Below, piece after piece: positions 60,167 to 64,000 of a stretch of 64,000 bases of DNA; the stretch's first letter is position 1; each line of letters starts with the position of its first letter. The translations under genes and the position numbers were made by a program. This stretch comes from Trueperella pecoris. GTDB lineage: Bacteria; Actinomycetota; Actinomycetes; Actinomycetales; Actinomycetaceae. The stretch covers positions 2,218,685-2,282,684 of the forward strand of contig NZ_CP053291.1 of assembly GCF_014926385.1 (NCBI RefSeq), written 5' to 3'. Under the pieces are notes generated by a model, which did not search any database, had not been told where the DNA came from, and was given only the letters and a program-made list of their open reading frames with translations.

Positions 60167-60239
60167 CGCGCTGTACTAAGCTGTCTCCCGCTGTACTAAT
60201 CTACGCCAGATTAATACAGCGGGAGACAGCTTAATGCGG
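60167..60239. repeat. Dispersed ~70-bp hairpin element, copy 3
   Basis: It shares CGCCAGATTAATACAGCG and the 3' TGCGGTTTCGGCG with the other copies. Its middle is CTGTCTCCCGC facing GCGGGAGACAG, where the others have GATCCGCGC facing GCGCGG, so the arms changed together. Confidence 0.9.
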
Positions 60240-60264
60240 TTTCGGCGGGCCGGGGCCGCCCGCC

Positions 60265-61557
60265 CTAAACGTCGATCACCGTCAGCAGGTCGCCCACACG
60301 AACCTCCTCTTGCTCAGCCGGAACCACCGCCAACACCTGCGCATAATGCAACGACGCCACCAAGTGAGAACCCGAACCCAAAGCGTGAACGGGCACAACG
60401 GCGTCGTCACCAGAGTCGCGAACAATGCGGGCGGCCACGAACTGACGCCGGCCCGACGGGCTCTTCCACGCCGCGCCGGCGGGAACTTGGCGGGCGGAGG
60501 GATCGGCGTCGGCGAGGTCCTCCCGGCCCAACAGCCGGGCGAGAAACGGCCGCACAAACAGCCTAAACGACACAGCCACCGAAACCGGATTGCCCGGCAA
60601 CGCGAGGACGGGCGTGCCGTCCGCGACCCCGTGCCCCTGCGGCTTGCCCGGCTGCATCGCCACCTTCGCGAAGGTCCAACCGTGGGCGAGGCCGTACTCC
60701 TTGACGGGGTCGAACGCGCCCATGGACACGCCGCCCGAGGTCACAATGAGGTCGACGCCGGTGGGTAGCGCCCGCCCAAACGCCTCGGCGGTATCCGCCA
60801 CCGTCCGAACGAGGGTCGGCTCGCCGCCAGCCTCGCGCACGAGCATCGCGATGAGCGTCGAATTAGAGTCGGGGATCATGCCCGGGCCGAGGGGCTGCCC
60901 CGGTTCCGCCAGCTCGGAGCCAGTGGCCAGCACGGCCACGCGCGGGCGCGCCACCACCTCAACCTCGCCAAAACCCACCGACGCCAACGCCGACAGGGAG
61001 CGCGCCCCCAGCACCGAACCTGCAGGCAGGGCCGTCGCCCCGGCAGCCAGGTCCTCCCCGGCGCGGCGCACGTTCAGGCCCGCGCGCGGGGCAACCGAGA
61101 CCGTCACGGTCTTCGGCAGAGCTGACGCTCCGGCAGGCGCGTCAGTGTCCTCCACCTTGACGACGGCGTCAGCCCAGCGTGGCATCGGCGCTCCCGTCAT
61201 GATGCGGGCGGCACGGGGGAGCGACACCGCGGGGGCGGGATTAGCGCCGGCCGCGTTTAGGTCGCCCGTGCCAAGATCGCCAACGCCCGGATCGGCCGGG
61301 CCCGCCGAACCCGCAGCGATCTCGGCAACCACCGAGAACACCCACGGACCCTCGCCCACAAAATCCTCCACACACACGGCAAACCCGTCCATCGCCGAAT
61401 TGTCGAAGGGTGGGACGCAAAGTGCGGCGACGGCGTCGTTGGCCAAGGTGCGCCCCAACGCCTCGGACAACGCAACAACCTCGGTGCCAAGCCGCTGCGG
61501 GCGAAGGTTGGCGAAAACCAACGCGCGGTAATCCTCCGGGGTCAACGCGGCCATCAT
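60265..61557 (-). CDS. moeA: Molybdopterin molybdotransferase
   Basis: Enzyme of 430 residues. It inserts molybdate into adenylated molybdopterin. Conserved parts are VPPFDNSAMDGFAV, ARIMTGAPMPRWADAVVKVED, VLATGSELAEPG, DLIVTSGGVSMG, KVAMQPGKPQGHG and LALPGNPVSVAVSF. The ATG at 61557 overlaps the moaC stop, so the two are translationally coupled. Inserts rich in Gly and Asp occur near residue 85-105. Confidence 0.95.
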   Translation of the reverse strand: MMAALTPEDYRALVFANLRPQRLGTEVVALSEALGRTLANDAVAALCVPPFDNSAMDGFAVCVEDFVGEGPWVFSVVAEIAAGSAGPADPGVGDLGTGDLNAAGANPAPAVSLPRAARIMTGAPMPRWADAVVKVEDTDAPAGASALPKTVTVSVAPRAGLNVRRAGEDLAAGATALPAGSVLGARSLSALASVGFGEVEVVARPRVAVLATGSELAEPGQPLGPGMIPDSNSTLIAMLVREAGGEPTLVRTVADTAEAFGRALPTGVDLIVTSGGVSMGAFDPVKEYGLAHGWTFAKVAMQPGKPQGHGVADGTPVLALPGNPVSVAVSFRLFVRPFLARLLGREDLADADPSARQVPAGAAWKSPSGRRQFVAARIVRDSGDDAVVPVHALGSGSHLVASLHYAQVLAVVPAEQEEVRVGDLLTVIDV

Positions 61558-62051
61558 GCCTCCACCGAGTGGTCGGTCTCGAAGCCCGGGCGCTCCCACG
61601 TCCCCGAACGCCCGCCCGACTTCGCCGTAATCAACACATCCGTAATCGCCGCCGAACGGTCCACGCCCTTGACCATATCCACCACAGCCAACGCCGCCAC
61701 CGACGCCGCCGTCAAAGCCTCCATCTCCACCCCCGTACGGTCAGCCGTCCGGACCGTGGTGCGAATCAGAACGTGGTCCGGCTCGAGGGACACATTCACC
61801 TCCGCGCCATGCACGCCGATGGTGTGCGCCAGAGGCAAAAGCTCCGGCACCCGCTTCGCCGCCGCAATCCCGGCTACGCGCGCCACCGCCAAAACGTCCC
61901 CCTTCGGCACACTCCCCTCGCGCAAGGCTTGCATGACCTGCGGCGAGCAGACCACCTTTGCCTGCGCGCTCGCGGCGCGGACCGTGGGTTGCTTCGCCGT
62001 GACGTCAACCATCCACACCTCGCCGGCCGAATTCAAGTGGGTGAGCTTCAT
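61554..62051 (-). CDS. moaC: Cyclic pyranopterin monophosphate synthase
   Basis: Enzyme of 165 residues. With MoaA it converts GTP to cPMP, the first step of Moco synthesis. It starts LTHLNSAGEVWMVDVTAK and contains GDVLAVARVAGIAAAK, PLAHTIGV, and GVEMEALTAASVAALAVVDM followed by VKGVD. The catalytic Lys should be the one in ITDVLITAKSGGRSG. The ATG at 62051 has AAAGGA upstream; a start at 62141 is unsupported. Confidence 0.95.
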   Translation of the reverse strand: MKLTHLNSAGEVWMVDVTAKQPTVRAASAQAKVVCSPQVMQALREGSVPKGDVLAVARVAGIAAAKRVPELLPLAHTIGVHGAEVNVSLEPDHVLIRTTVRTADRTGVEMEALTAASVAALAVVDMVKGVDRSAAITDVLITAKSGGRSGTWERPGFETDHSVEA

Positions 62052-62154
62052 GGGATTCCTTTCATTCCCGCCGCCTGCGGGCCCCGCCCGCGCGACGCAT
62101 TCGCCCACCATGTTAGTGTGAGCGGCGTAAAGCACGCACATCTACGGAGGGTAC

Positions 62155-62586
62155 ATGGATATTCAGGATCGCATCGGCCTCACCGGCGTCCAGGAGGAGC
62201 CGCTCCTGACCGCGCCCATCGCCGATTCCGTCCGCAACGACGCTTCGGGTGCGCTCGTCGTTTTTGAAGGCATCGTTCGCAATCATGACGATGGACGTGG
62301 CGTGATCGGAATCGAATACTCGTGCCACCCCACGGCAGCCGAGGTCGTGGCGCAGGTCGCCCAGGACGTGGCCGGGCGGCACCCCGAGTGCCGTGTGGCC
62401 GTGGTTCACCGCGTGGGCAAACTCGGGATCGGGGAGATGGCGATGGTTGCTGCCGTTGCCAGCCCGCATCGCGGGGCGTCCTTCGCTGCAATCCAGGATC
62501 TCGTGGACACCATCAAGGAGAAGTTGCCCGTCTGGAAGCGGCAACTTTTCACCGACGGCACGGATGAGTGGGTCGGCTCGGCCTAG
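62155..62586 (+). CDS. moaE: Molybdopterin synthase catalytic subunit
   Basis: Protein of 143 residues. It converts cPMP to molybdopterin using thiocarboxylated MoaD, whose gene lies 17 kb away. Diagnostic parts are GALVVFEGIVRNHDDGRGV, RVAVVHRVGKLGIGEMAM, VASPHRGASFAAIQDLVD and the active-site Lys region IKEKLPVWKRQLF with the closing DEWVGSA. GGAGGG precedes the ATG. It is divergent from moaC. Confidence 0.96.
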   Translation: MDIQDRIGLTGVQEEPLLTAPIADSVRNDASGALVVFEGIVRNHDDGRGVIGIEYSCHPTAAEVVAQVAQDVAGRHPECRVAVVHRVGKLGIGEMAMVAAVASPHRGASFAAIQDLVDTIKEKLPVWKRQLFTDGTDEWVGSA

Positions 62587-62600
62587 GGGGCGCGTAGCCG

Positions 62601-62657
62601 GCCGGGCACAGTGCTAGCCGGGCACAGTGCTAGCCGGGCGCAGTGCTAGCCGGGCGC
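62601..62657. repeat. 16-bp tandem repeat, 3.5 copies
   Basis: GCCGGGCACAGTGCTA twice, then one variant copy with GCGCAG, then a partial copy. It lies just after moaE. Confidence 0.9.
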
Positions 62658-62676
62658 GTGGCGCGGGTGTGATGCG

Positions 62677-62746
62677 TCCTTCGATGTAGAAAAATGGACC
62701 GATCTTGTTATATACGAAGATCGGTCCATTTTTCGACATCGAAGGA
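62677..62746. repeat. 30-bp inverted repeat, copy 2
   Basis: The arms match those at 19924-19991. One A-T pair of copy 1 is replaced in both arms here (AAAAATGG facing CCATTTTT), keeping the pairing; one mismatch (TGTAG against CGACA) is present. The loop is 10 bases. Confidence 0.9.
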
Positions 62747-62813
62747 CAGGCCCGCGCGGGTGACCACACCTCAAAGCGGCCGAAACCCCCGCCACAGGCA
62801 CGCGAAAAACGCG

Positions 62814-63848
62814 CTAGCCGCCGATTTCGGACATGAGGCGGTCGGGTTGGACGAAATCCGGGTTGTCGATGCCGTGCCCGGGCTTCTTCGCCCACATCGC
62901 CTCGGCCCACAGCTTGGCGAGCTCCGCATCCGAAGCCCCCGCGCGCATCGGCCCGCGCAGATCGGTCTCCGTCTGGGCAAACAGGCAGTTTCGGACCTGG
63001 CCGTCGGCCGTCAGGCGCGTGCGGTCACAGGTTGAGCAGAAGGGAACCGTCACCGAGGCGATGATGCCCACGCTTCCGCCCGGGTGGTCGGCGCCGGGCG
63101 CCACGCTCCACAGCTGCGCCGGGGCGGAGGGGTCGCGCTCGGCTTCGGTCAGCTCGAACGTCTCGCCGAGGAGCTCCAGGATCTCGTCTTGGGGAACCAT
63201 ATTTTCCCGCGACCACGTCTCGCGCGGGCCGAGCGGCATATGCTCGATGATCCGCAGTTGGGCGCCGGCTTGCAGGCAGACGCGCAGGAGGTCGGGCAGG
63301 CCGGCGTCGTTGACGCCCCGCATCGCAACGGCGTTAACCTTGATCGGTGTCAGCCCGGCCTCCCGTGCGGCGCGCAGCCCGGCGAAAACGTCGTCGAGGC
63401 GGTCGCGGTGCGAGATGTGGCGGTAGATGCCGGAGTCCACCGAATCCATCGAGACGTTGACCCTGTCGAGCCCCGCGGCCGCGAGCGTTGCGGCCTTCTT
63501 GTCCAGGCCGAGCCCGTTTGTCGTCAGTGATAGGTCGGGCTTCTTTCCCGACGCCGTCTTCAGGCTCGCGGCGAAACTCACCAATTCTGGGAGAGACTTG
63601 CGCAGCAGGGGCTCGCCACCGGTAAAGCGAATCTCTTCAACGCCGAGCATCTCAACTGCGATGCGGATGAGGCGCATGACTTCGGCGTCGCTTAGTGTTT
63701 GCTCCGTGGGTAGCCACTCCAGGCCCTCGGGCGGCATGCAGTAGGAACAGCGCAGGTTGCAGCGGTCCGTCAGCGATAGGCGCAGATCGCGCGCGACGCG
63801 ACCCCACTGGTCGCGCAATGTCAGCGCTCCAGGTGATTCTTGGCTCAT
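62814..63848 (-). CDS. moaA: GTP 3',8-cyclase
   Basis: Radical SAM enzyme of 344 residues. It starts Moco synthesis with MoaC. The N-terminal cluster motif is LTDRCNLRCSYCMPPEG. The second cluster is held by Cys residues in FCSTCDRTRLTADGQVRNCLF. FTGGEPLLR is the SAM-binding region and the C-terminus ends in Gly-Gly as required for activity. TAGGAT six bases before the ATG indicates a leaderless transcript. No Moco riboswitch can fit upstream. Confidence 0.96.
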   Translation of the reverse strand: MSQESPGALTLRDQWGRVARDLRLSLTDRCNLRCSYCMPPEGLEWLPTEQTLSDAEVMRLIRIAVEMLGVEEIRFTGGEPLLRKSLPELVSFAASLKTASGKKPDLSLTTNGLGLDKKAATLAAAGLDRVNVSMDSVDSGIYRHISHRDRLDDVFAGLRAAREAGLTPIKVNAVAMRGVNDAGLPDLLRVCLQAGAQLRIIEHMPLGPRETWSRENMVPQDEILELLGETFELTEAERDPSAPAQLWSVAPGADHPGGSVGIIASVTVPFCSTCDRTRLTADGQVRNCLFAQTETDLRGPMRAGASDAELAKLWAEAMWAKKPGHGIDNPDFVQPDRLMSEIGG

Positions 63849-63854
63849 GTCGTC

Positions 63855-63860
63855 ATCCTA
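63855..63860 (-). promoter_or_regulatory. -10 box, leaderless moaA
   Basis: TAGGAT on the minus strand ends six bases before the moaA ATG. Confidence 0.55.
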
Positions 63861-64000
63861 ACGATCCATTCCTACGTGTGGCGATGTGATCGGCGGCCCC
63901 GGCTGGTAGCGCAATCGGCACCGCGGCCCGCAACCGGCTCCTGGCCGCGGTGGTTTTGGCTAGCGCCGCCCGTGCATGGTCGCTGGCGCGATCCGGTCTT

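Overview
The window looks like a chromosome segment of a high-GC Gram-positive actinobacterium, probably of the Actinomycetaceae type. The grounds are actinobacterial families (DUF5926, a CtpE-like P-type ATPase, an SpaA-type pilus with a class C sortase), meso-diaminopimelate dehydrogenase, LPXTG-type anchoring, and many leaderless genes whose TAnnnT -10 box lies 6-7 nt before the start codon. The genus cannot be fixed from this sequence alone. No rRNA, transposase or integrase was found.

Layout. 1-960: end of an RNA m5U methyltransferase and a lipocalin. 1037-3098: an AlbA_2/HATPase transcriptional regulator bracketed by two near-identical 139-bp direct repeats, each ending in a perfect 40-bp palindrome. 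3239-15332: a type I-E CRISPR-Cas locus in an unusual divergent arrangement. cas8e-cse2-cas7e-cas5e run leftward and cas6e-cas3-cas1-cas2 plus a 53-repeat array run rightward. 15444-18930: a tRNA-Arg 3'-end remnant, a small gene group (2-hydroxyacid dehydrogenase, ddh, membrane protein, NUDIX) and the intact tRNA-Arg. 19018-47410: mostly housekeeping genes (serS, pheA, upp, tadA, brnQ, DASS transporter, P-type ATPase, moaD, moeB), three tRNA-Ser genes, a secreted LPXTG-anchored GH18 endoglycosidase candidate, and a patch of gene remnants. 48235-56127: a sortase-assembled pilus operon. 56684-63848: molybdate uptake (modA, a modB-modC fusion) and molybdenum-cofactor synthesis (mogA/moaB, moeA, moaC, moaE, moaA). 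With moaD and moeB the window holds a nearly complete Moco pathway.

The most interesting signal is in the 213-bp divergent cas promoter region. It holds two degenerate CRISPR repeats 60 bp apart, on the minus strand. They keep the Cas6e hairpin (one through compensatory changes, all with GNRA loops) and the 8-nt handle. The 31-nt 'spacer' between them matches the cas8e promoter over its first 14 positions except at positions 6 and 12, the nucleotides Cascade flips out and does not read. The flanking base agrees with the C that ends most repeats in the main array. This is the expected signature of a crRNA-like autoregulator (CreR type) letting Cascade repress its own operon when crRNA is scarce.

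Other structure not explained by genes includes four intergenic arrays of a 19-bp GTGCGTC-type unit facing each other across a central palindrome, a dispersed family of ~70-bp hairpins with covarying arms, a pair of ~69-bp perfect or near-perfect inverted repeats with a compensated change, and three hairpins between the major pilin and its sortase gene.
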